NCBI GenBank assembly: GCA_964417685.1
Contig: CAYQIT010000014.1
Span: 1-18,993 of the forward strand
Direction: 5' to 3'
DNA length: 18,993 bases
DNA from: CAJQGY01 sp964417685
GTDB taxonomy: Bacteria > Pseudomonadota > Gammaproteobacteria > Magnimaribacterales > D2472
Part shown: one piece after another, positions 1 to 7,478 of the stretch
Layout of the letters: each line of letters opens with the position of its first letter
Numbering within the stretch: position 1 is the first letter of the stretch
Translations under genes and position numbers: made by a program
The notes under the pieces: model-generated
Told to the model about the DNA's origin: nothing
Seen by the model: only the letters and a program-made list of their open reading frames with translations
The model's database searches: none

Positions 1-159
1 CTTGCTGCAAAAACATTGGCTTCTACGGCTATTGAATTGTATGAAAATCCAAATCTAATTAGTCAAGCTAAAAAAGAACATGAGATTAATATTGGAGAAG
101 ATTTTAATTATAAACCTTTGCTTGGAAACAGAAAGCCTCCACTGGATTATAGGAAATAA
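1..159 (+). CDS. M20-family amidohydrolase/peptidase, 3' end only (AbgB-like)
   Basis: The window opens inside this plus-strand gene; the last 52 codons are visible in frame 1, ending TAA at 157-159. The residues run LAAKTLASTAIELYENP, then a charged helix, then a tail ending LLGNRKPPLDYRK. This tail resembles the C-terminus of M20-type metallo-amidohydrolases related to p-aminobenzoyl-glutamate hydrolase subunit B, where the last helix of the catalytic domain is followed by a Pro/Tyr-rich tail. No catalytic or metal-binding residues are in view, so the family call rests on the tail alone and the substrate is unknown. The stop abuts the stop of the convergent GGT gene with no spacer. If AbgB-like, the enzyme would cleave an amide bond of an aminoacyl or glutamyl conjugate. 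Confidence 0.55.
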   Translation, partial: LAAKTLASTAIELYENPNLISQAKKEHEINIGEDFNYKPLLGNRKPPLDYRK

Positions 160-1878
160 TTACTGCTGAATAGATACGCCAGCATTTGGTCGTCTTAGAT
201 CAGCATATCCATAAATGACGCCATCTTTGATATGAATGCTTTGAGTGCTTCCCATTGTTTTATTAGGTTCAGGCTGATGACCTAGGCTATCTAAGATTGA
301 TATGGTATCTCTACTAATAGTTTTTTCATAATCAAGTCCAGAATATGGCCAATCCTTATGAATTCTTGGCAGCATTGTAGCTTCACCAATATTCAAATCA
401 AAATCGACAACAGCTGATACAACCCTAAGGATGGCTGCAGGTATATACGAACCCCCGGGTGACCCAGTTATTAAAGTTAAATCACCCCTCTCATCAAAAA
501 CCATTGTCGGAGCCATGGTGCTCATTGGTCTTTTTCCAGGCTCAAATCTATTTGCTGGGCTAGCAACTCTTCCTTCAATAGTTGAGTCACCATATCTGTA
601 TGCAAAATTATTCATTTGATTATTCATTAAGATTCCAGTACCTGGAATTGTTACACCTGACCCAAAAGAGTAACCAAGGGTGTAGGTATTAGATACAGCA
701 TTGCCATCACTATCAATTATTGAATAATGCGTTGTGTCTTTGCTTTCATTAATTACTCTAAGAGGTTTAATTTTTGAACTAGGGGTAGCTTTGCTCATAC
801 TAATGCCTTCTATTAACTCCTGAGTTCTTTCTTTTGAGAGAAGAGTATCTGTTGGTACATTGTATAAAGCTGGATCCCCTACTTGATGCGATCTATTGTT
901 GTGCCCTCTTCTTAATGACTCAGCAAGTAGATGGTATGTTTTTGCAGAATTGCTTCCTATGTTTGATAAATCAAAGAAACTTAAAACATTAAGCGCGGTT
1001 AAAAGAACAACACCACCACCTGAAGGCGGGCCTGCAGTGAATACTAAATTATTCCTATAAGATCCAACAATAGGGGATTTAATTGCTGTTTCATAATTTT
1101 TAAAATCATCTAATGTAAAAAAACCATCATTGGCTTCCATTGCCTTGATAAATTTTTCTGCAATCTCACCTTCATAAAAACCTTTACTACCTTGTTGAGA
1201 GATTATAGAAAATGTATTTGCTAGATCTGGTCGCTTCATTAAAGAGCCAACTTTTATAGGTTTGTTATCTTCAAAATATATTCTTTTTGATTCAGGATCT
1301 TCTGCAAGTTGAGAGCTGCTTTCAATAGCTTTATTTAAATCATAACTTACAATAATGCCTTCTTTTGCCTGTCTTATAACCGGCTCTAAAATTTCTTCAA
1401 GTGGCAACTTGCCAAATGCAGTATGTGCATCAAGTAAGCCTGCTACACTTCCTGGTATTGCAGATGCTTTGTATCCTTTTTTAACTATATTGAAATCAAT
1501 TCTTTTGTAATCTCTAGGTAATTTTTTATTAAATAACTTTTTGATATTAGAATTTAAAGGGGACTTGCTTCTATAATCAATAAAGAAAATTTCATTCTTC
1601 TCTTTTAAATAAATTAACATAAATCCGCCGCCGCCAAGATTGCCAGCTCTTGGCAGAGTAGTAGCTAAAGAAAAGCCTACAGCAACAGCAGCATCAACTG
1701 CATTGCCACCTTTATCAAGAATTTCAATACCAATATCTGATGATAGATAATTCTGTGAAACAACCATTCCATTTTTTCCAGTTACAGCTGTAGGATGAAA
1801 TGGAGACACATAATCAATATAACTTTCTTGAGCTAATAAATTTACTGAGCAAATAGACAAGAAAAGCAATTTCTTCAT
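160..1878 (-). CDS. ggt: Gamma-glutamyltranspeptidase-like Ntn hydrolase with altered substrate pocket
   Basis: This is a full-length 572-residue GGT homologue. Family members autocleave and transfer or hydrolyse gamma-glutamyl groups in the periplasm. A signal peptide (MKKLLFLSICSVNLLA, cut near residue 16) predicts export. The nucleophile and self-cleavage site is T382 in the TTHYS motif, which begins the small subunit. R103 (IDYR) matches E. coli R114, which binds the substrate alpha-carboxylate. S453-T454 match S462-S463, and GSPGGS at 472-477 matches the oxyanion region. Two residues differ from canonical GGTs: G402 stands where E. coli has N411, and N424 where it has D433; both bind the alpha-amino group there. 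Q421 (Q430) is kept. The enzyme is probably an active acyl-amide hydrolase but may not be a true glutathione GGT. The start is 1 nt after the DASS stop, implying translational coupling; no clear Shine-Dalgarno is seen. Confidence 0.9.
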   Translation of the reverse strand: MKKLLFLSICSVNLLAQESYIDYVSPFHPTAVTGKNGMVVSQNYLSSDIGIEILDKGGNAVDAAVAVGFSLATTLPRAGNLGGGGFMLIYLKEKNEIFFIDYRSKSPLNSNIKKLFNKKLPRDYKRIDFNIVKKGYKASAIPGSVAGLLDAHTAFGKLPLEEILEPVIRQAKEGIIVSYDLNKAIESSSQLAEDPESKRIYFEDNKPIKVGSLMKRPDLANTFSIISQQGSKGFYEGEIAEKFIKAMEANDGFFTLDDFKNYETAIKSPIVGSYRNNLVFTAGPPSGGGVVLLTALNVLSFFDLSNIGSNSAKTYHLLAESLRRGHNNRSHQVGDPALYNVPTDTLLSKERTQELIEGISMSKATPSSKIKPLRVINESKDTTHYSIIDSDGNAVSNTYTLGYSFGSGVTIPGTGILMNNQMNNFAYRYGDSTIEGRVASPANRFEPGKRPMSTMAPTMVFDERGDLTLITGSPGGSYIPAAILRVVSAVVDFDLNIGEATMLPRIHKDWPYSGLDYEKTISRDTISILDSLGHQPEPNKTMGSTQSIHIKDGVIYGYADLRRPNAGVSIQQ

Positions 1879-1879
1879 A

Positions 1880-3379
1880 TTAAAAAACCAATGGCGCTAA
1901 ATAATAAGACATTAATGTTACTACTAATATACCAACGATGTTTATGAAGAATCCTGCTCTCATCATAGTTGCGATGGTAAATTTACCAGAACCATAAACA
2001 ATTGCATTTGGAGGTGTTGCCACAGGCAGCATAAATGCACAACTTGCAGCAAGACATACCGGAATGGTTAAAGAAACCGGAACAACACCAAGCGCAATAG
2101 CCAAGGAACCAATAACTGGCAAGAAGGTGCTGGTTGTAGCAACATTGCTGGTCATTTCTGTTAAAAATATTATTAAAGTTGCAATAGCAAAAATTAAGAT
2201 AATAGGTTCTACATCTTTTAAAATTGTTAGTCCTTGACCAATCCAAATGCCCAAACCTGTACTAGAGACTTGAGCTGCTAAAGATAGGCCTCCGCCAAAT
2301 AATAATAAAAGGCCCCATGGAAGTTTTGATGTCTCAGACCACTCCATTAAATCTTTATTATTTTTAGATGATGGAATTATAAATAGTAATATTGCGACGA
2401 TAATGGCAATACCTGCATCTTCTAGACCAATACCTAATTTTGTTCTAACAACTCGGCTAGTCATCCATGCTATTACCGCAAGTCCAAAAACACATGCTAT
2501 TTTAATTTCATCTTTTTTTATTGGACCAAGTTCGCCGACCATATTATTAAGTTGAGTTCTTGTTTCATTTGATGAAATAAAATTAGTTGGGAATATGTAT
2601 TTTGCTAAAATTATCCATGCAGAAATAAGCATTAAAATTGACACTGGTACACCTACCTTCATCCAACTTAAAAAATCTATCTCCACTCCATAGGTTTCAC
2701 TCATAAAAGTGACAAAAACTATATTTGGTGCAGTGCCAATGATAGTAGACATGCCTCCAATAGTTGCAGCATATGCAATACCAAGCATCAAGGCTGTATC
2801 AAAGTTTTTTCTCTGAATAGAACTAATTCCAGGTGTTGTTTTTGCAATTACAGTACAAACAGCTAAGCCTATTGGAAGAAGCATTAAAGTAGTTGATGTA
2901 TTCATTACAAACATACTTAACAATGCGGCAACTAACATAAAGCCACCAATTAATCTTTCACCAGAAGAGCCTATTGCAGAAATCATCATCAATGCAATAC
3001 GCTTATGCAACCCTGATCGCTCAATACCTAAAGCAAGAATAAAGCCTCCAAGGAACAGATAAATATTTTTATTTGCATATGGATCAGCTGCAGATTGAAA
3101 GCTAGTCACATCTAATAAAGGAAATAAAGCCAAAGGCAGTAATGAGGTAATTGCAACTGGCAGAGCTTCAGTTGCCCACCATATTGCCATCAGGATAAGC
3201 ACTGCCAAAACAAACCAAGCGGATCTACTATCAATATATTGAATACCTTTATTAGTTTCAAATGATGATCCGTTTAGCTCAAGAAGGCTTGCTGGAATAT
3301 GATTATTAACTCCTAAAAGTAATATGAAGAAAAAAGCAATTAAACCTATCCAAAATCCTTTATTTTTGTATGCTTGCAT
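1880..3379 (-). CDS. DASS (SLC13-type) Na+/anion symporter
   Basis: This 499-residue inner-membrane protein belongs to the divalent anion:Na+ symporter family, which imports C4-dicarboxylates, citrate or sulfate. The two inverted-repeat signature motifs are visible: NTSTT at 160-164 with MLLP after it, and SNVATT at 411-416 followed by FLPV. The C-terminal SLC13 signature ASCAFMLPVATPPNA spans 445-459, and IGTAPN lies near 214-219. About a dozen hydrophobic segments are present, with a hydrophilic N-terminal stretch (about 30-50) after the first helix. The substrate cannot be told from these motifs; dicarboxylate is favoured by the family and by the downstream acylase, with sulfate or another anion possible. 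It lies 13 nt past a terminator and 1 nt ahead of the GGT gene, so the two are probably one transcription unit. An AT-rich TATATAAT element lies immediately upstream of the ATG, but no matching -35 is evident. Confidence 0.88.
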   Translation of the reverse strand: MQAYKNKGFWIGLIAFFFILLLGVNNHIPASLLELNGSSFETNKGIQYIDSRSAWFVLAVLILMAIWWATEALPVAITSLLPLALFPLLDVTSFQSAADPYANKNIYLFLGGFILALGIERSGLHKRIALMMISAIGSSGERLIGGFMLVAALLSMFVMNTSTTLMLLPIGLAVCTVIAKTTPGISSIQRKNFDTALMLGIAYAATIGGMSTIIGTAPNIVFVTFMSETYGVEIDFLSWMKVGVPVSILMLISAWIILAKYIFPTNFISSNETRTQLNNMVGELGPIKKDEIKIACVFGLAVIAWMTSRVVRTKLGIGLEDAGIAIIVAILLFIIPSSKNNKDLMEWSETSKLPWGLLLLFGGGLSLAAQVSSTGLGIWIGQGLTILKDVEPIILIFAIATLIIFLTEMTSNVATTSTFLPVIGSLAIALGVVPVSLTIPVCLAASCAFMLPVATPPNAIVYGSGKFTIATMMRAGFFINIVGILVVTLMSYYLAPLVF

Positions 3380-3392
3380 AAATTATATAAAT

Positions 3393-3420
3393 AAAAAAGG
3401 GAGCAAGTTGCTCCCTTTTA
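3393..3420 (-). terminator. Rho-independent terminator of the TonB receptor gene
   Basis: On the minus strand GGGAGC pairs with GCTCCC around a five-base AACTT loop (core 3399-3415) and is followed by six Ts (3393-3398). Flanking A/T pairs extend the dyad to 12 bp per arm. It begins 14 nt past the receptor stop. The opposite strand has a T-run of four, so the element is mainly minus-strand. It separates the receptor from the symporter-GGT pair. Confidence 0.88.
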
Positions 3421-3433
3421 ATATTACACTATC

Positions 3434-6427
3434 TTAAAATGTAACTCTTAGATCTACGTAATAATTTCTTCCGTAATCCTGGTGAGCATCCGCATAGTAA
3501 CCATAATATCTATCAGCCAATGGAGCTCTTTCATCCTCAAGATTTTTAATAGCAAATCTTAATCTTGCTTTATTTCCATTCATTCTGAAGTTGTATGATA
3601 CTGTTGCGTCAATAGTTGTCATCTCAGGAATAACATATTTTGTACCGTCACTGAGTGTTAAGGAGTTTTGATAAAATTCTCCCTTTTGCAACATAGACAT
3701 AGTAGCTCCCCAATTACCCAATCTCCATGAAGCCTTTACAGTATGCTTGGTATCGTAATTTCCATCCATTCCTAATAAGTCCCCAAAACCTGCCAAAGGA
3801 ATATTTGCTGGTATTTGTCCTGCATCTTTTTGAGCTTGCAAAAATGCAAATTCGCCTGAAGCATCTTGAGTAAATTCATCGGTTTTACTTCCAATGTATT
3901 TAATACCAAAATCACCATACTTTGTATCAATATCGTAATACACACCAATATCTGTTCCACTTAAGTTTCTAGTTGCCATATTTGTATAATCATTTTGAAC
4001 ATACTTAACAACACCTGCAGGGCAAATTCCAGCTGCGGTGAAGTAACCTGCATCTCCTGCATCTGGAGCTTCACGAACTACTAGGGGATCTCCCATAAAT
4101 GAGTCACAGTTATTTAAACCATTTTCAAATCTCAATAACATATCATTAACAATTTGGTTTTCACGACCGAACAGACCTATGGTTTTTTCTTTTTCAATAG
4201 CCCATTGGTCTAAAGTTACCATTAATCCAGGAAGTGCCTCAGGTGTATATACAAAACCAATTGAGCTGTTTGTAGACTCTTCAGCATCTAACTTATTTCC
4301 GCCTATTGCTCTTCTTTGTATGGTATATGCTGAGTCAATATCTGAATCTGTTATGTTGGAATCTCCATCATAACCCCCAGCTGCGTTCAATACATCTTGA
4401 ACTCTTTGAACAACCCAGTCATCTCTTGTTCCAGATCTGACAACACCACCCTCATTAAGCTGAATGATATTAGGTGCTCTGAAAGCTGTTGAAGTAGATG
4501 CTCTAAAGGATAAATCAGGATTAATCTCCCAACCTATCGCAAACTTTCCAACTGTGGCAGATGCAAAATCATCTGAACTTTCATGCCTTACTGCTAGTTG
4601 AGTTGAAATAGAATCAGTTATTGGAGCATTAATCTCAACAAATAATGATGTTGTTTGTCTTTCACCTGAAACATCTCCAGTTGGACTGGAATTTACAACA
4701 TCAGCAACTAACGGATAACAATCATTTTCATAATCACAATAATCAATTGTGCCATCAAGTCTGTCATCTCTATTGTCAGTCATTACCTCATCTCTAATTT
4801 CAAAACCAAGAAGCATAGCAACCGGGCCTGCAGGAAGTGTAAACATTTCAGGGTTAACCATTTTAAAGTCAAATGAAGTTAAGCTGCTTGTCCCAAGCCT
4901 AGTTACATCAACCAAAACTCTTTCTATATTAGATGCAACACCTGCGCTGAATGGGTTATAAGCTGCAGGGGTATCATCATATAAAGCCTCTTTTAAAAGG
5001 GTATTAGATATTCTATTTTTGGTAAGGTCATCAGCTGTAGCTTTTGAATATACTATAGCAGTTTCCCAATCCCAGTTACCTGTAGTACCTCTAAAACCCT
5101 GAAGGAATCTATATGTTTCTTTATCAACATACGTCATTCTAGGAACTTCAGCATACCTGTAATTATCGATATATAGTTCATAGCCAGCAAAATGAGCAGT
5201 TCCATCTGGTAAAGTCATTTGGTTTAACCAGTAGTTATCTGGTCCAACTCTATGTTTTGAAGAACTAAAAGCATAAGAAGGATGATTTCTTCTTTCACTA
5301 TCAGATGTGTAATAACCAATCTCAGTGAATGTTTCTACACCACTTGCAAGCTCTGAATTAATAAAAATTAATAGGTTTTGTCTTTCAAGCTTTCCTCTTT
5401 TCTGAGTAAGACCCCAAAGGTTATATCTTTCTACACCATTACCATCCTGCGCAATACATGTTCCATACCCTGTATCAAACACGATTCCATTTTGGCTTGA
5501 TCGATTAGAACACCTAGGGTCTCCTAATGGAAAAATCTCAAACTCACCATTGCTATCTGTAAAATCATGGTTATAGGGATTGCTGCTTCCATGCTCAGAA
5601 GATGTAACCATGTCGAACTGGCCATATAGAGAGTTTGTTGAATTATTTCTAAAACTAGTACTTCCAAACCAAGGGGAATCTTCAGGGACCCATTGTCTGT
5701 GATCAGAGTCGCCCCATCTTGGATCTTCACTTGCTTCAATTGAACCTCTATCATAATGGTGAAAAAATGCGCTCACATTAGTATTTCCAAAATTCTTACC
5801 CCATTTGATAGAAACTGTTTTATCTTCTGTCTCAAAATGATCGTATGCTGTTACTTTTCCTCTAATAACTAGTCCTTCGTAATCTTTTTGCATAACATTA
5901 TTTACTACACCAGCTACAGCATCGGCACCATAAATAGCGGAGGCACCGTCTCTTAGAATTTCTAACCTCTCCAAACCATAAACTGGAACTAACTGAGAGT
6001 TAACAGTTGTGGTTGGGACATAATCACCACCAATCAACTCAGTCTGGTAGCCGGGTGATGTCACAAGCCTTCTTCCATTTAATAATGTAAGGGTATTACC
6101 AACGCCTAAGTTTCTAAGGTTGTATGCACCCATGTCACCCCTAGCAGCATTAACTCCTCCAGATGCCATTTCAGACTCGTTAAAATAATTAAGTCCCTGC
6201 TCTGCAATATTTTCTAAGAGCTCGTCTCCAGAATCCACACCAAGCGCTTCGATATCCTCAGCAGTTATAACAGTTACAGGTAATACGCCTGCTATATTAG
6301 CTCCCTTAATTTGAGAACCAACAACAACAACTTCTTCAACATCAGAAGTACCTGCAACATCCTCTTGAGCTATTAAAATAAAAGGTAAAGCAAGAGCCAA
6401 TACCATCAAAGATTTAAAAGATTTCAT
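3434..6427 (-). CDS. TonB-dependent outer-membrane receptor
   Basis: This is a 997-residue TonB-dependent transporter that would move a large or scarce substrate across the outer membrane using TonB-ExbBD energy. A signal peptide (residues 1-20, cut at LIA-QE) is followed by a TonB-box-like stretch VEEVVVVG (30-37). A plug domain covers roughly 45-175, with the usual LLNGRRLV (115-122) and YGADAVAGVVN (166-176). The remainder is beta-barrel, ending in alternating residues with a terminal phenylalanine (YYVDLRVTF). Several close cysteines in predicted extracellular loops could form disulfides. The size and plug motifs match the large receptors abundant in marine Gammaproteobacteria and Caulobacter. 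The ligand cannot be read from sequence. The start is supported by a GGGGGA ribosome site at 6434-6439, six nt upstream. The divergent LysR regulator and shared operator suggest substrate-responsive control. Confidence 0.93.
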   Translation of the reverse strand: MKSFKSLMVLALALPFILIAQEDVAGTSDVEEVVVVGSQIKGANIAGVLPVTVITAEDIEALGVDSGDELLENIAEQGLNYFNESEMASGGVNAARGDMGAYNLRNLGVGNTLTLLNGRRLVTSPGYQTELIGGDYVPTTTVNSQLVPVYGLERLEILRDGASAIYGADAVAGVVNNVMQKDYEGLVIRGKVTAYDHFETEDKTVSIKWGKNFGNTNVSAFFHHYDRGSIEASEDPRWGDSDHRQWVPEDSPWFGSTSFRNNSTNSLYGQFDMVTSSEHGSSNPYNHDFTDSNGEFEIFPLGDPRCSNRSSQNGIVFDTGYGTCIAQDGNGVERYNLWGLTQKRGKLERQNLLIFINSELASGVETFTEIGYYTSDSERRNHPSYAFSSSKHRVGPDNYWLNQMTLPDGTAHFAGYELYIDNYRYAEVPRMTYVDKETYRFLQGFRGTTGNWDWETAIVYSKATADDLTKNRISNTLLKEALYDDTPAAYNPFSAGVASNIERVLVDVTRLGTSSLTSFDFKMVNPEMFTLPAGPVAMLLGFEIRDEVMTDNRDDRLDGTIDYCDYENDCYPLVADVVNSSPTGDVSGERQTTSLFVEINAPITDSISTQLAVRHESSDDFASATVGKFAIGWEINPDLSFRASTSTAFRAPNIIQLNEGGVVRSGTRDDWVVQRVQDVLNAAGGYDGDSNITDSDIDSAYTIQRRAIGGNKLDAEESTNSSIGFVYTPEALPGLMVTLDQWAIEKEKTIGLFGRENQIVNDMLLRFENGLNNCDSFMGDPLVVREAPDAGDAGYFTAAGICPAGVVKYVQNDYTNMATRNLSGTDIGVYYDIDTKYGDFGIKYIGSKTDEFTQDASGEFAFLQAQKDAGQIPANIPLAGFGDLLGMDGNYDTKHTVKASWRLGNWGATMSMLQKGEFYQNSLTLSDGTKYVIPEMTTIDATVSYNFRMNGNKARLRFAIKNLEDERAPLADRYYGYYADAHQDYGRNYYVDLRVTF

Positions 6428-6433
6428 TCATTA

Positions 6434-6439
6434 TCCCCC
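6434..6439 (-). promoter_or_regulatory. Ribosome binding site of the TonB receptor
   Basis: GGGGGA on the minus strand lies six nt upstream of the ATG at 6427. It fixes this start against an out-of-frame ATG four nt earlier. It is one of the few G-rich sites in this leader. Confidence 0.6.
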
Positions 6440-6467
6440 ATGAATTAAAAAATAATTAACTGACTTG

Positions 6468-6497
6468 ATTATAAGACTATTAACAAATGTATGTCTA
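6468..6497 (-). promoter_or_regulatory. Sigma70-type promoter of the TonB receptor
   Basis: On the minus strand a -35-like TAGACA (6492-6497) is 18 bp from a perfect -10 TATAAT (6468-6473). This predicts a transcript start near 6461 and a leader of about 34 nt that contains the GGGGGA ribosome site. The geometry is good, but AT-rich DNA makes chance TATAAT matches common. Confidence 0.55.
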
Positions 6498-6529
6498 TAA
6501 ATATGAACATAATAAAATGTTGTATTAAA

Positions 6530-6544
6530 ATAACCTAAGGTTAT
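6530..6544. promoter_or_regulatory. LysR-type regulator binding box (T-N11-A palindrome)
   Basis: ATAACCT-A-AGGTTAT is a perfect 7-bp inverted repeat with a one-base centre. It contains the LysR-family consensus T-N11-A (T6531 to A6543). Its centre is about 76 bp upstream of the predicted receptor transcript start, where LysR-type regulators usually have their primary recognition site, and about 24 bp upstream of the regulator's ATG, where binding could autorepress. A second, weaker dyad AACAT-N6-ATGTT (6506-6521) lies between it and the receptor -35, in the usual position of an activation site. Confidence 0.6.
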
Positions 6545-6560
6545 GTATTATTAACAGAAT

Positions 6561-7478
6561 ATGCTTAATTCTAAACAAATTGAAATCTTCTACCATATCT
6601 ATAAAGAAGGATCTATAACAAAAGCAGCCTCGGTTTTGAATGTATCTCAACCAGCACTTAGCAAGTCTATATCTTATACAGAAGATAAACTTGGTTTTAA
6701 ATTATTCAAGAGAGCATCAAAAAAACTTGTTCCTACTGATGAAGCTAATGAATTATATGAATATGCTGCAATGGTGATGTTTCAATTAGATAATTTTAAT
6801 AACACTGCTAAAGAATTAATGCCTCTCAATTCTAATGATATAAATGTAGGAACTACCCCTTCAATTATGCAGACTCTAATGCCAGAAATCCTTAGGAAAT
6901 ATAAAAACTCCTCTTTTAAGACTGGTTTTAATTTTATTAACTTAAATAGTAATGAGCTTTTGAATAGACTGGTTAATAAGAGTCTAGATATTGTTATTTG
7001 TTTCGATCCAGCTATATCAAGCAGAGGTTCAAATCAACTAGAAGAAAGTAATCTATTAAAAGAAATAATACATCAAGGAACGCATGTAATGATATCGCCA
7101 AAAGATATGTTTAAAAATAAATCTCACAAGAATCTCTATGACTTTGCAGATCATCCTTTTATTGAGATAACAAATTTAATTTCATTCTATGGGGTAAAGA
7201 GTTTAACTGAACATTTTCGAAATGAGTCTATAACAAATAATATTGTTGCTAAATCATCATCTTATGCGGGAGCAGCCTCTTTGGTTGAATTGGGCATTGG
7301 AAATGCTTTGGTTGATATCTATACTGCTAAAAATTGCGATCCTTCTAAAGTGGATATTTTTAATTTAGAAGAAAGTTTGCCTTATAAGATTGTCCTTCTT
7401 CATGATAAATCTAAAGCTATGAGTGATAAAGCTAAAGATTTTTATGAATTTGTTAGAAGCCTAGCTAATAAAATCTAA
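6561..7478 (+). CDS. LysR-family transcriptional regulator
   Basis: This 305-residue protein has the standard LysR layout. The N-terminal winged helix-turn-helix (about 3-62) contains FYHIYKEGSITKAASVLNVSQPALSKSI and the wing KLVPTDEA. A linker helix (about 65-88) is followed by a periplasmic-binding-protein-like effector domain (about 92-300) starting at DINVGTTPS. It is divergent from the TonB receptor across 133 bp containing a T-N11-A box, so the receptor is its most likely target, and autoregulation is likely. The effector is unknown; a product of receptor-mediated uptake would be typical. A TATTAT element at 6546-6551 could serve as -10 with an extremely short leader. The 3' end overlaps the convergent gltX stop by 18 bp. 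Confidence 0.93.
   Translation: MLNSKQIEIFYHIYKEGSITKAASVLNVSQPALSKSISYTEDKLGFKLFKRASKKLVPTDEANELYEYAAMVMFQLDNFNNTAKELMPLNSNDINVGTTPSIMQTLMPEILRKYKNSSFKTGFNFINLNSNELLNRLVNKSLDIVICFDPAISSRGSNQLEESNLLKEIIHQGTHVMISPKDMFKNKSHKNLYDFADHPFIEITNLISFYGVKSLTEHFRNESITNNIVAKSSSYAGAASLVELGIGNALVDIYTAKNCDPSKVDIFNLEESLPYKIVLLHDKSKAMSDKAKDFYEFVRSLANKI

Noticed and set aside
431..619. 62-residue plus-strand open frame inside the GGT region
   Set aside because: Antisense shadow of the conserved C-terminal GGT region.
3772..5754. Several 60-76 residue open frames within the TonB receptor region
   Set aside because: All are alternate-frame or antisense shadows of the intact 997-residue receptor, with no start signals or conserved domains.
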